Source: Collinsella sp.
GTDB lineage: Bacteria > Actinomycetota > Coriobacteriia > Coriobacteriales > Coriobacteriaceae
Reading direction: 5' to 3'
Assembly (NCBI GenBank): GCA_018382125.1
Contig: JAGZQO010000013.1
Location: 1-47,183 of the forward strand
Length of the DNA stretch: 47,183 nt
Shown: in pieces, positions 1 to 9,176 of the stretch
Layout: every line of letters starts with the position of its first letter
How positions within the stretch are numbered: the stretch's first letter is position 1
Notes under the pieces: generated by a model
The model's database searches: none
Told to the model about the DNA's origin: nothing
Seen by the model: the letters and a program-made list of their open reading frames with translations, nothing else
Program-made: the position numbers and the translations under genes

Positions 1-110
1 ATTGCATCGACTCTGTGATGCATGTTTGTACGTTCCCGGCGGTCGGTTTGCCAGAAGCGCCCCGTCGGTTGTTTCAGACCCGTTTCGAAGAAAGGAAACA
101 ACACTAACCT

Positions 111-1781
111 ATGGCAGCTAAAAAATCATCTCCCTTGAAGATCATCCCGCTCGGCGGCCTTGACGGCATCGGCAAGAACATGACGGTCTTCGAGTGCGGC
201 GACGACATGGTGCTCGTCGACGCCGGCCTCATGTTCCCGGATGACTCCCAGCCCGGTATCGACCTGGTGCTTCCCGACTACACCTATGTTTTGGAGAACG
301 AGGAAAAGCTCCGCGGTATCGTCGTCACCCACGGCCACGAGGACCACACCGGTTCGCTTCCGTATCTGCTGCAGGACCTCAACAACAAGGTGCCCATCTT
401 TTCGAGCAAGCTGACGCTTGGCTTTATCGAGGGTAAGCTTTCTGAGTTCCGCATCCGCGCACCCAAGTTCCGCGAGGTCAAGGGCGGCAGCCATGTCAAC
501 CTCGGCGGCATCTCGCTCGACTTCTTCTCGATGACGCACTCCATCCCCGGCGCTCTGGGCGTGTTCATCCGCACCAATCAGGGCACCGTTATGCACACCG
601 GCGACTTTAAGCTCGACCAGACGCCCATCGACGGCGTCACGCCCGACTATGCCGCTATCAGCCGCTTTGCCAAGCAGGGCATCGACCTGTTGCTGTCCGA
701 CTCCACCAATGCCACGGTTCCCGGCTTTACCAAGTCCGAGGCCGAGGTTGGTCCCAACCTGCTGCATGCCATCAAGAACGCCCCGGGTCGCGTGTTCGTC
801 GCTTCGTTCTCGAGCCATATCCATCGTTTGCAGCAGATCTGCGATGCCGCCCGCAAGTGCGGCCGTAAGGTCGTTGTGACCGGTCGTTCCATGCTCACCA
901 ACACCCGCGTCGCGCGCGAGCTGGGCTACCTCAACATCGACGATGCCGATATCATCGATGCCTTCGATATCGATAACCTGCCCGACGACAAGATCGTCGT
1001 CATGTGCACCGGTTCGCAGGGCGAGCCGCTGTCGGCCCTGTCCCGCATGGCCAATGGCGAGCACAAGACGCTCTCTATCCACGAGGGCGATACCGTCATC
1101 CTCTCGGCAACTCCCGTTCCCGGCAACGAGAAAGCCGTCCAGCAGGTCGTCAACAGCCTGGCCAAGCTCGGCTGCGACGTGTGGGATAAGAACCGCGCTC
1201 TTGTCCACGTCTCGGGCCACGGTAGCCAGGAGGAGCTCAAGCTCCTGATGGCCATGGCCAAGCCCACTTACTTTATGCCGGTTCACGGTGAGGCCGTGCA
1301 TCTGCGCGCCCATGCCCAGCTTGCCCGCAAGATGGGCATCAAGGACGATCATATCTTTATCCTCGATAACGGCGACACGCTCGAGATGCGCGGCGGTATC
1401 GTCAAGCGCGGTACGCCCGTCGAGTCCGGCGTCGTCTACGTCGACGGCCTTCGTATCGGCGATACCGACCCCATCGTCTTGCGCGATCGTCAGAAGCTCG
1501 CCAATGACGGTATGGTTACCGCTGTTGCCATCGTCTCGCTCAAGCACAAGAAGATCGAGGCCATCGAGTTCTCGGGCCGCGGCGTCTCGTTTGCCATCGA
1601 CGACCAGTTCTCTGAGGATGCCTCCGCGTCCATCATGAAGACGATCGAGAAGGGCAAGTTCAGCTTTACGAGCAGCGGTTCCGATGCTATTCGTAAGGCC
1701 GTGCGCGATTCGCTCTCTAACTTTATCTGGAGCCGTACGCGCACCCGTCCGATGATCATCCCGGTCGTCATGGAGGTTTAG
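111..1781 (+). CDS. rnj: Ribonuclease J
   Basis: Metallo-beta-lactamase/beta-CASP ribonuclease (556 aa) expected to act in the cytoplasm in 5'-3' exonucleolytic and endonucleolytic mRNA decay and rRNA maturation. The two-zinc motif HGHEDH is at residues 74-79, a further ligand region MHTGDF lies near residue 163, and the late beta-CASP motif HGEAVH is near residue 400. Length matches the usual 550-560 aa. The ATG start has an AAAGGAA purine run about 14 bases upstream, rather far. The stop lies two bases before the TTG start of ftsK, so the two are probably co-transcribed. RNase Y is encoded 10 kb downstream. Identification is firm; J1 versus J2 cannot be separated. Confidence 0.96.
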   Translation: MAAKKSSPLKIIPLGGLDGIGKNMTVFECGDDMVLVDAGLMFPDDSQPGIDLVLPDYTYVLENEEKLRGIVVTHGHEDHTGSLPYLLQDLNNKVPIFSSKLTLGFIEGKLSEFRIRAPKFREVKGGSHVNLGGISLDFFSMTHSIPGALGVFIRTNQGTVMHTGDFKLDQTPIDGVTPDYAAISRFAKQGIDLLLSDSTNATVPGFTKSEAEVGPNLLHAIKNAPGRVFVASFSSHIHRLQQICDAARKCGRKVVVTGRSMLTNTRVARELGYLNIDDADIIDAFDIDNLPDDKIVVMCTGSQGEPLSALSRMANGEHKTLSIHEGDTVILSATPVPGNEKAVQQVVNSLAKLGCDVWDKNRALVHVSGHGSQEELKLLMAMAKPTYFMPVHGEAVHLRAHAQLARKMGIKDDHIFILDNGDTLEMRGGIVKRGTPVESGVVYVDGLRIGDTDPIVLRDRQKLANDGMVTAVAIVSLKHKKIEAIEFSGRGVSFAIDDQFSEDASASIMKTIEKGKFSFTSSGSDAIRKAVRDSLSNFIWSRTRTRPMIIPVVMEV

Positions 1782-1782
1782 T

Positions 1783-4560
1783 TTGGCGCGTGGATCTGCA
1801 CAAAACGCCAAAGGCAATAAGGCCAATAACCAACCGGCATCTGCTAAGGGTGCCGGTTCCCATCTGCGTGCCAATAAGGGCCACGAGGCGGACTTCGACG
1901 ATTTTGAGCCTTTGGTTGAGCCCTCGGCCAACCGTGATATCGCCGGCGTGGTCATCGCCGTTTTGGCGATTGCGTCCTTCATTGCCGTGATTTCGCCGGC
2001 GACCGCACCCGTTACGGCTGCGGTTGCCGGTTTCTACCACCTGGGCTTTGGTCTGGGCGCCTACGTGCTGCCGATCGTCATTTTGCTGTTTGCCGCCACG
2101 CTCTTTTTAGGCGAGGACTCGCCGCTCAACGTACGCTCTGTTGCGGGCGGCGCCGTGGTCTTTATCGCCGTCGTCTCCATTCTTTCGCTGATGGTGCCGG
2201 GTACGAGTGTCTCTTGTGACCTTATGTTCACGCCGCAAAATTTGTCCGCCTCGGGTGGCTACATCGGTGCGTTTATTGCGAGTGCGCTGCAGAATGCCCT
2301 GGGTAAGCCTATCGCGATGGTAGTCCTGTTGGGCTTTGTCGTCGTGGGCTTGGTCATCATTGGCTTTTCGGTTGGCGGCGTTTTGCGCTCTGCTCGCGAC
2401 CGTGCGGCCGATTTTGCCGAGCGCCGCCGTGCCGATGTCAACGCCAGCCCGTGGGGTGACGACGAAGCCCTGTCGGTGCCCGGCGTTGCCCGTCCGCACC
2501 TGAGCATTCTTCGTCAAAAGGGCTCCGATGCTGCCGTGACCACGGTCATGGGCAACGATGTGGACCCGGTTTTGGACGATGACGACGAGGACGAGAATCC
2601 GTTTGTCGACGTGTCCGAGTCGGTTGAGGCTGAGCGCGCTAAGACGACGCTGCTGCCGCGCCGCCATGCCAAGAAGGACAAGGCCACACCCAAGTTGAAT
2701 ACAAGCGAGCCCGACCCGTCTTGGTCCGATAGCGAGATTGAGCTCACCGAGGGCGATGACGAGGATGACGAGGCTCCGATTGAGACCGCAAAGACAACTT
2801 TGCTGCCGCGCCGCCACGCCAAGCGCGGTCAGGTCACTGGACAGCTTTCGATGGAGGACGATCCGGACAAGGTTGACGAGTCCGAGCCGCCGTTTGCCGT
2901 GAATCCTGTTTCGGCAGCACCTCAGATCCCCGACTTCTTGAAGCATCCCAAGGTTGCCGATGCGTCTGCATCGAGTGCTGTCGAATCGGCTGCGGCTAGC
3001 GATGGGAGAGCGGACGGTGGCGCCGCAGATAACGAGGGCGAAGAAGAGGACGGCCTCAAGCTTCCGCCGCTCGAGATCCTGCACGCCAACCCGCAGTCGG
3101 CGTCCTCCGCGTCTTCTGACAAGGAACTTGAGCAGACTGCCGAGTCGCTTCAGTCCACGTTGCTTGAGTTTGGCCGCAGTGCCCGCGTGGTCGGCTGGAT
3201 CGCCGGCCCCACGGTGACGACCTTTAAACTGCAGCCCGGTGAGGGCGAGCGCGTGAGCAAGATCTCGAGCCTCGAGGACGATATCGCGCTTTCGCTTGCC
3301 GCCCAGTCGGTGCGCATCTTCGCGCCGATTCCGGGCACATCGCTCGTTGGTATCGAGATCCCCAATCGCAAGCGCCAAAACGTCAATCTGGGCGACGTGC
3401 TGCCCTATGTGAAGGGCGGTCCGCTCGAGCTCGCCATCGGCCGCGACGCCGAGGGCACGCCGGTCGTCGCCGACCTCGCCAAGATGCCTCACCTGCTGAT
3501 TGCCGGTACGACCGGTTCTGGTAAGTCGGTGATGATCAATTCCATCATCACGACCCTGCTCATGCGCGCGCTTCCCGAGGATGTTCGCCTGATCATGGTC
3601 GACCCCAAGCGCGTCGAGCTCGCGGGCTATAACGGCCTGCCGCATCTCTATGTGCCGGTCGTTACCGAACCCAAGCAGGCCGCGAGCGCTTTGCAATGGG
3701 CCGTGTCCGAGATGGAGCGTCGCCTGAAGGTCTTCGAGCGCCTTAACGTGCGTAAGATCTCGACCTACAACGAAAAGCAGGCCGCCGGCGAGTTTGAGCA
3801 TTACGACAACCCGCCGCAAAAGATGCCCTACCTGGTCATCATCATTGACGAGCTCTCGGATCTGATGATGGTTGCCGGAAAGGATGTCGAGGCCTCGATC
3901 GTGCGTATTGCGCAGCTGGGCCGTGCCGCCGGTATTCACCTCATCGTGGCTACGCAGCGTCCGAGCTCCAACGTGGTGACGGGCCTTATCAAGGCCAACA
4001 TCACCAACCGCATCGCCTTTAACGTTGCCACGGGCATCGACTCGCGCGTCATCATTGACCAGATGGGTGCCGAAAAGCTCACCGGTTTGGGCGACATGCT
4101 GTTTTCCAAGGTCGACTGGGGCAAGCCTCGCCGTATTCAGGGCTGCTTTGTCTCGGACGACGAAATCAACGAGATTGTCGAGTTCGTCAAGTCGCAGAGC
4201 GAGCCCGACTACCACGAGGAGATCCTGTCTGCCGTGGCGCCCGCTTCGATGTCCATGGCGGGTGGCGGCATTGTCCGCACCGGAGTCGCCGAGCCGCAGG
4301 ACGACGACCCGCTCATTTGGGAAGCCGCCCATATTGTGGTGGAATCGCAGCTGGGCTCCACATCTGGCCTGCAACGCCGTCTGAAGGTTGGCTATGCGCG
4401 TGCCGGGCGTATTATGGATATGCTGGAAGAAAAGGGTGTCGTTGGTCCGCCTGACGGTTCCAAGCCGCGTGAGGTTCTCCTAGACGAAGAGGGTCTTGCC
4501 GCGCTGAAATCTGTCGACGCCGAGATGGCACGTGAAGATCGTGAGTTTGGAGGATTCTGA
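1783..4560 (+). CDS. ftsK: DNA translocase FtsK/SpoIIIE
   Basis: Septum-anchored DNA pump (925 aa) that moves chromosome termini during division. About four membrane helices lie within residues 45-205. A long acidic linker (about 240-440) follows, then the motor with Walker A GTTGSGKS near residue 575, Walker B LVIIIDELSD near 683, and a C-terminal winged-helix gamma domain (about 860-925). The start is TTG at 1783, supported by GGAGG at 1772-1776 with a six-base spacer. The linker contains the basic motif AKTTLLPRRHAK twice (residues 286-297 and 336-347). The stop overlaps the next ATG by one base (TGATG), so translation of the RodZ-like gene is probably coupled. Confidence 0.96.
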   Translation: MARGSAQNAKGNKANNQPASAKGAGSHLRANKGHEADFDDFEPLVEPSANRDIAGVVIAVLAIASFIAVISPATAPVTAAVAGFYHLGFGLGAYVLPIVILLFAATLFLGEDSPLNVRSVAGGAVVFIAVVSILSLMVPGTSVSCDLMFTPQNLSASGGYIGAFIASALQNALGKPIAMVVLLGFVVVGLVIIGFSVGGVLRSARDRAADFAERRRADVNASPWGDDEALSVPGVARPHLSILRQKGSDAAVTTVMGNDVDPVLDDDDEDENPFVDVSESVEAERAKTTLLPRRHAKKDKATPKLNTSEPDPSWSDSEIELTEGDDEDDEAPIETAKTTLLPRRHAKRGQVTGQLSMEDDPDKVDESEPPFAVNPVSAAPQIPDFLKHPKVADASASSAVESAAASDGRADGGAADNEGEEEDGLKLPPLEILHANPQSASSASSDKELEQTAESLQSTLLEFGRSARVVGWIAGPTVTTFKLQPGEGERVSKISSLEDDIALSLAAQSVRIFAPIPGTSLVGIEIPNRKRQNVNLGDVLPYVKGGPLELAIGRDAEGTPVVADLAKMPHLLIAGTTGSGKSVMINSIITTLLMRALPEDVRLIMVDPKRVELAGYNGLPHLYVPVVTEPKQAASALQWAVSEMERRLKVFERLNVRKISTYNEKQAAGEFEHYDNPPQKMPYLVIIIDELSDLMMVAGKDVEASIVRIAQLGRAAGIHLIVATQRPSSNVVTGLIKANITNRIAFNVATGIDSRVIIDQMGAEKLTGLGDMLFSKVDWGKPRRIQGCFVSDDEINEIVEFVKSQSEPDYHEEILSAVAPASMSMAGGGIVRTGVAEPQDDDPLIWEAAHIVVESQLGSTSGLQRRLKVGYARAGRIMDMLEEKGVVGPPDGSKPREVLLDEEGLAALKSVDAEMAREDREFGGF

Positions 4561-6053
4561 TGGCTGCACGCTTTGGTGACATGCTGCTCGAGCAGCGTCG
4601 CCGAATGGGCCTTTCCATTCAGCAGGTCGCCAACACCATCAAAATCAGGCCGCAGATCATCGAGTTTTTCGAGACCGGTAACTTTGCTTCGATGCCGCCG
4701 CGCGGCTATGCGCAGGGCATGATTTCGAGCTATGCTCGCTTTTTGGGCCTCAATCCGCGCGAGGTCGTCAATGCCTACTTTGACGACCTGATGGCATACG
4801 AACGCGAGACGTCGCAGCAGGGCGGTCGTTTTCAGGACGCCGCCGGCTACGTTAATTCGCGTTCCTCGGTCGATAACGGGCGTTTTCTGATGGTTCAGGG
4901 CGGTCGTTCGACCCGCTATGGACAGCGTCCTCAGCAGGCCGGTTATATTACCGAGACGGGTTCGGGCGAGGAGATTCGCTTGCAGCGTGACCGGTTCCGC
5001 AGTACGCCGATGCCCGAGGACCGCGCACTTCCCGCTGCCCGTGGCGTGGCGCGTGACCCTCGTGCCGGCTACGGCGACGGCGGCTATTCCGATCGCGGTT
5101 GCCGTGGTGTCTCTACCGGACGCTCTCGCGGTGGCTATGCGGACGCCGATGCCACGCAGGTGACGCCGCGTCTTCGCTCTCAATCACAGCCGTATGACCA
5201 GCGCTCTTCGGCTCCGCGTTCGGGCCAGCGTGGCTATCAAGGCCGCGGTGAACTTGCGCCCCGCTCGGGTCAGCGCAGCCTTCAGGGCCAGGGCGGCTAT
5301 CGCGGCCGTTCCGATAGCAATCGCGGTCGTATGCCTCAGGGAGGCGGCCGCAGCAGTTCCGGTCGTGGACGCGGCGGATCCCGTACTCCTCAAAACAACG
5401 GGCTCGATCCGCGTATCGTCTACGCCGGCATCGGCGCCGTGGCATTGCTGCTGATTGTGCTCATCGTGGTGCTTCTGCGCGGCTGCGCATCTTCGACGCC
5501 CGAGACCACGCCCGAGACGCCCGCTGCCACCAAGACGACGACTAAGAAGTCTTCTAAGAAGACCGAAACGGTCGACGAGGACGAAGACACCGATGAGGCG
5601 ACGGATGAGTCGACTGATTCGGACGCTACCAAGACGACGGCCAAGAAGGAAGAGAGCGAGGTCACGAAGGTCAAGGTCTCCGTTGCCAAGGGAAAGACCG
5701 CGTGGATTGAGGTCAAGGTCGACGGCAAGTCGGTCTATGGCGCCCAGGCGACTGGCCCCTTTGAGCAGGAGTATACGCCCGAGTCCTCGATCGAGATCAC
5801 CACGTCCAAGCCTTCCGATGTCACCGTTACCAAGAACGGTGAAAAGGTCCGTTACGATACCAAGACCTCGGGCGTGGCGCGCGTGACGATCACCGTTCCC
5901 AAGAAGGAGACGTCTGATTCCGAGAATGGTGAAAGTTCTGATGGTACCGACACCACCGATGGTACCGATACCCAGTCCACGGATGGCGCCGATACCGCAA
6001 CTGACGGTCAGACACCCACCGATTCTACCGACAATTCGTACGATAGCTACTAG
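4560..6053 (+). CDS. RodZ-like HTH membrane protein
   Basis: A 497-aa protein with an N-terminal HTH_25-type helix-turn-helix (about residues 3-70, beginning GDMLLEQRRRMGLSIQQVA), a long low-complexity segment rich in Arg, Gly, Ser and Tyr (about 110-280), one membrane helix (about 283-306, IVYAGIGAVALLLIVLIVVL), and an extracytoplasmic region with a Lys/Thr stretch, a beta-rich RodZ_C/DUF4115-like domain and an Asp/Thr/Ser-rich tail. This matches RodZ/YmfM, which links MreB to the membrane in rod-shaped cells. The position after ftsK and near pgsA fits ymfM. The RG-rich cytoplasmic linker is unusual. MreB binding is inferred from the family only. Confidence 0.85.
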   Translation: MAARFGDMLLEQRRRMGLSIQQVANTIKIRPQIIEFFETGNFASMPPRGYAQGMISSYARFLGLNPREVVNAYFDDLMAYERETSQQGGRFQDAAGYVNSRSSVDNGRFLMVQGGRSTRYGQRPQQAGYITETGSGEEIRLQRDRFRSTPMPEDRALPAARGVARDPRAGYGDGGYSDRGCRGVSTGRSRGGYADADATQVTPRLRSQSQPYDQRSSAPRSGQRGYQGRGELAPRSGQRSLQGQGGYRGRSDSNRGRMPQGGGRSSSGRGRGGSRTPQNNGLDPRIVYAGIGAVALLLIVLIVVLLRGCASSTPETTPETPAATKTTTKKSSKKTETVDEDEDTDEATDESTDSDATKTTAKKEESEVTKVKVSVAKGKTAWIEVKVDGKSVYGAQATGPFEQEYTPESSIEITTSKPSDVTVTKNGEKVRYDTKTSGVARVTITVPKKETSDSENGESSDGTDTTDGTDTQSTDGADTATDGQTPTDSTDNSYDSY

Positions 6054-6079
6054 GCCGCTCGTACGCGAAAGGAAACATC

Positions 6080-6577
6080 ATGGCTAAAGATTCCAGCTTC
6101 GACGTCGTGTCCGAGGTCAACATGCAAGAGGTCGACAACGCCTTCCAGCAGACCACGCGCGAGATTTCCCAGCGCTATGACCTTAAGGATTCCGGCGCCA
6201 CGATCGAGCTTTCGAAGGGCGACAAGCTCTTTACGATAAACGCCCCGGCCGACTTTGTCTCCAAACAGATTGTCGACGTGCTGAGCTCCAAGCTCATCAA
6301 GCGCGGCATCGACCTCAAGGCCGTCTCGTGGGATGCTCCGCAGGCGGCATCGGGCGGCACCGTGCGCGTGCTCGGCCATATCGTCGAGGGTATTGACCAG
6401 GCGACCGCCAAGAAGATCAACAAGGACATCAAGGATCAAAAGCTCAAGGTCAAGGTGACCATCGAGGCCGACAAGCTGCGTGTTTCCTCTGCTTCGAAGG
6501 ACGCGTTGCAGACCGTGATCCAGTTCCTGCGCGACCAGGACTACGGCCAGCCGCTGCAGTTCACCAACTACCGCTAA
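6080..6577 (+). CDS. yajQ: YajQ family nucleotide-binding protein
   Basis: A 165-aa protein matching the full length of the YajQ/UPF0234 family. It starts with the family signature DSSFDVVSEVNMQEVDNAF and ends DQDYGQPLQFTNYR, as expected. The family folds as two RNP-like domains. Members bind nucleotides, and some proteobacterial members bind cyclic di-GMP; the role in Gram-positives is unknown. GAAAGGAAA lies upstream of the ATG. It sits 26 bases after the RodZ-like gene and 27 before rimO, so it is probably in the same transcript. Confidence 0.93.
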   Translation: MAKDSSFDVVSEVNMQEVDNAFQQTTREISQRYDLKDSGATIELSKGDKLFTINAPADFVSKQIVDVLSSKLIKRGIDLKAVSWDAPQAASGGTVRVLGHIVEGIDQATAKKINKDIKDQKLKVKVTIEADKLRVSSASKDALQTVIQFLRDQDYGQPLQFTNYR

Positions 6578-6604
6578 TATCAATCGAAAGGACTGCTCTC
6601 CAAC

Positions 6605-7954
6605 ATGGATACACCGTTGGGCTCCGTGCTCTACATCACCCTCGGGTGCGCTAAGAACGAGGTTGACACCGACCGCATGCGTTCTCTTTTGACCGCCGCA
6701 GGCTACGAGGAGGCATTCGACCCGCAGGACGCCGATATCGCCATCGTCAATACATGCTCGTTCCTCGCCTCCGCAACGTCCGAGAGCATCGAGACCACGC
6801 TCGAGCTCGCCAACGAGGTTCAGGACGGCGTTCGTTCTTGCCCCATCGTCATGTGCGGCTGCGTGCCGTCGCGCTATGGCGACGACCTGCCTGATGAGCT
6901 GCCCGAGGTCGCTGCCTTTGTGAAGGCTGACGAGGAGGACGGCATCGTGGCGGTCATCGATGGCGTGTTGGGTGTCGAGCGTGAGATTGCAGCCTATATC
7001 CCGCAGGTCAAACGTACCGTCGAGGGCGCTGTCGCCTACGTCAAGATTTCCGATGGCTGCAACCGCTTCTGCAGCTTCTGCATGATTCCCTACATCCGCG
7101 GCCGCTATCACTCGCGCAATGCCGAGAGCATTATCTCCGAGGTGCGTGACCTGGTTGCCGGCGGTGTGCGTGAGATCGTGCTGATCGGCCAGGACACGGG
7201 TATTTGGGGCACCGACTTTGCTGACGAGGACGTCGCCGAGGGCTTGCCGCGCAATCTGGCGCAGCTGCTGCGTGCCGTCGCCGAGGCCGTGCGCCCGCAC
7301 AACGTCTGGGTCCGCGTGCTCTATCTGCAGCCCGAGGGCATGACTGACGAACTCATCGAGACGATTCGCGATACGCCCGAGGTGCTGCCCTATATCGATA
7401 TCCCCGTGCAGCACTGCGACGCGCGCATTCTCAAGGCCATGCGTCGCTCCGGTTCGCGCCAGGAGCTCGAGGATCTGTTCCGCGACCTTCGCGAGCGCAT
7501 CCCCGGCATCGTGATTCGTTCCACGGCCATGGTCGGCTTCCCGACCGAGACCGACGACGAGTTCCGCGACCTTATCGACTTTATGGACACCGTCGGCTTT
7601 GATTACACGAGTGTCTTTGCCTACTCGCAGGAGGAGGGCAGCCTGGCCGCTAAGATGGAGGGTCAGGTCGACGAAGAGGTCAAGCTCGAGCGCGCCCAGG
7701 AGGCCATGGACCTGGCCGAGTCGCTCGGTTTTGCCGCCACCGCCGCACATGTGGGCGAGCGCGCCCAGGTAATCGTCGACGGTATCGAAGAGACCGAGGA
7801 TGGCGCCGAGCTGATCGGCCATGCCTGGTTCCAGGCGCCCGATTCCGATGGCGCGGTGCATCTGGACGCCAGCGAGGCGTCCGTGGGCGATATTCTGACC
7901 GTCGAGTTTACCGATAGCTTCTGCTATGAGCTTATCGGTCATGTTGTGGAGTAG
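6605..7954 (+). CDS. rimO: Ribosomal protein S12 methylthiotransferase RimO
   Basis: A 449-aa radical SAM methylthiotransferase that would add a methylthio group to the conserved Asp of ribosomal protein S12. The N-terminal MTTase domain has the cluster cysteines in TLGCAKNEVD, NTCSFL and CGCVPSR. The radical SAM cysteines are C152, C156 and C159 (GCNRFCSFCMIP), and a C-terminal TRAM domain (about 380-449) follows. TLGCAKN and SDGCNRFCSFC are closer to RimO than to MiaB, and a separate MiaB lies at 14.6 kb. AAAGGA lies upstream of the ATG. The stop codon is embedded in the ribosome-binding site of pgsA. Confidence 0.95.
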   Translation: MDTPLGSVLYITLGCAKNEVDTDRMRSLLTAAGYEEAFDPQDADIAIVNTCSFLASATSESIETTLELANEVQDGVRSCPIVMCGCVPSRYGDDLPDELPEVAAFVKADEEDGIVAVIDGVLGVEREIAAYIPQVKRTVEGAVAYVKISDGCNRFCSFCMIPYIRGRYHSRNAESIISEVRDLVAGGVREIVLIGQDTGIWGTDFADEDVAEGLPRNLAQLLRAVAEAVRPHNVWVRVLYLQPEGMTDELIETIRDTPEVLPYIDIPVQHCDARILKAMRRSGSRQELEDLFRDLRERIPGIVIRSTAMVGFPTETDDEFRDLIDFMDTVGFDYTSVFAYSQEEGSLAAKMEGQVDEEVKLERAQEAMDLAESLGFAATAAHVGERAQVIVDGIEETEDGAELIGHAWFQAPDSDGAVHLDASEASVGDILTVEFTDSFCYELIGHVVE

Positions 7955-7963
7955 GAGAGCGTC

Positions 7964-8602
7964 GTGGCTAACGAGAGCAATAAGGAACTGACGAGTGTCT
8001 GGACGCCCGCCAACATCGTGACGTGCGTTCGCATCGTCTTTATCCCAGTGTTCATGATCGTGTCGGCGCTTTCTCACACGAGTGTTGCCGGTACGGATTG
8101 GAGCACCTTCGATGGCCCGCTCGCCGCCGCTGCCTTCATTCTGTATATGATCCTGTCGTGCACCGATAAGGTCGACGGTTATCTGGCGCGTTCGCGCAAC
8201 GAGATCACCGACTTCGGTAAGTTCTTGGACCCCATCGCCGATAAGCTGCTCGTGTTCTCGGCCCTGCTGCTGTTCTTGGATTTTGGCGCGGTGACCGTGT
8301 GGTCCGTGTTCATTATCCTGTTCCGTGAGCTTCTGGTGAGCGCCCTTCGCATGGTCGCGAGTGCGGCCGGTGTGGTCGTTGCGGCCGATAAGCTCGGCAA
8401 GTACAAAACGGCAACCACGATGGTCTCCATTTGCGGTTACCTGTGCGTTTTTGCTATGGCCGGCTTGCACCTTGGCCCGGTGGCGCTGACGCTCGGCATC
8501 TACTCGGTGTCGCGCTTCCTGTACGCCGTTGCCGTTGTCCTGACCGTTATCTCGGGCGCCCAGTACTTCTGGAACTGCCGCAAGATCGTCTTTTCGGTCT
8601 AG
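7964..8602 (+). CDS. pgsA: CDP-diacylglycerol-glycerol-3-phosphate phosphatidyltransferase
   Basis: Integral membrane enzyme (212 aa) that makes phosphatidylglycerophosphate, the first committed step to phosphatidylglycerol and cardiolipin. The CDP-alcohol phosphotransferase signature is complete: D68, D71-G72, A75-R76, G85, D89 and D93. Several hydrophobic helices follow. The start is GTG at 7964, preceded by GGAG at 7954-7957 that overlaps the rimO stop. The position between rodZ/ymfM-like and cinA genes is the same as for pgsA in Bacillus. A second CDP-alcohol transferase is encoded at 28.8 kb, so headgroup specificity is assigned by context and similarity. Confidence 0.9.
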   Translation: MANESNKELTSVWTPANIVTCVRIVFIPVFMIVSALSHTSVAGTDWSTFDGPLAAAAFILYMILSCTDKVDGYLARSRNEITDFGKFLDPIADKLLVFSALLLFLDFGAVTVWSVFIILFRELLVSALRMVASAAGVVVAADKLGKYKTATTMVSICGYLCVFAMAGLHLGPVALTLGIYSVSRFLYAVAVVLTVISGAQYFWNCRKIVFSV

Positions 8603-8614
8603 GTCCTGGTAGGC

Positions 8615-9145
8615 ATGACGGAATCATTTGAGCAGATTACCGCACATAACGAAGAGCTGGCGCGTGATATTGTCGAGCGCGCGAGCGCTCGGGGCGTGAC
8701 GGTTTCGACGGCTGAGTCGCTGACGGCGGGTATGATCGCCTCGACGATTGCCGATATCCCGGGCGCCTCGGCGGTGCTGCGTGGTGGTGCGGTGACCTAC
8801 TGCGATGAGATCAAGCATCGCGTTCTGGGTGTTGAGCAGGAGACGCTCGACCGCTATACCGCTGTGTCGCATCAGACCGCGCGCGAGATGGCGGTGGGTT
8901 CGCTGGAGCTGTACCAGAGCGATATTGCAGTGAGCGCAACGGGTTATGCCGGCCCAGGCGGTGGCACTGAGGACGATCCGGCTGGCACTTTCTATATTGG
9001 CTGGGCGTATCGTTCCGCCGATGGGGGCGTGCCGGTCGTGGACTCTGTGCGCTGCCACTATGAGGGCGACCGTTCGTGTGTTCGTGCCCATGCGGTCGCG
9101 GAGGCATTGGGTCGCATTGCCCTTGTGCTCAACTCTATGGAATAG
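8615..9145 (+). CDS. pncC: CinA C-terminal domain protein (nicotinamide-nucleotide amidase)
   Basis: A 176-aa protein consisting of only the CinA_C domain. It carries the family motifs STAESLTAGMIASTIADIPG, GGAVTYCDEIKHRVLGV and ATGYAGPGGG. Stand-alone members such as E. coli PncC deamidate nicotinamide mononucleotide in NAD salvage. The N-terminal MoCF-like domain of long CinA proteins is absent. Placement just before recA matches cinA-recA linkage in Firmicutes and Streptococcus. The ATG has only a weak GGTAGG upstream. A hairpin after the stop separates it from the recA promoter. Confidence 0.9.
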   Translation: MTESFEQITAHNEELARDIVERASARGVTVSTAESLTAGMIASTIADIPGASAVLRGGAVTYCDEIKHRVLGVEQETLDRYTAVSHQTAREMAVGSLELYQSDIAVSATGYAGPGGGTEDDPAGTFYIGWAYRSADGGVPVVDSVRCHYEGDRSCVRAHAVAEALGRIALVLNSME

Positions 9146-9152
9146 ACATGTT

Positions 9153-9176
9153 TTAAGGGGCCTTAGGGCCCCTTAA
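9153..9176 (+). terminator. Hairpin terminator after the cinA-type gene
   Basis: A perfect 10-bp inverted repeat, TTAAGGGGCC and GGCCCCTTAA, with a TTAG loop starts seven bases after the stop. The trailing T content is low (TTGT after the stem, with U-A pairs closing the stem), so termination may be partial. It divides the rnj-cinA unit from recA. The rest of the gap up to 9403 holds the recA promoter. Confidence 0.65.

Noticed and set aside
126..1982. 618-codon open frame antisense to rnj
   Set aside because: Shadow of GC-rich codon use on the opposite strand; composition is biased to Asp, Gly, Leu, Val and Ala without any recognisable fold, and RNase J on the other strand is certain.
2107..4374. 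755-codon open frame antisense to ftsK
   Set aside because: Antisense shadow; FtsK motifs on the plus strand are complete.
6050..8470. 806-codon open frame antisense to yajQ, rimO and pgsA
   Set aside because: It spans three certain genes and has the repetitive low-complexity look of a third-codon-position artefact.
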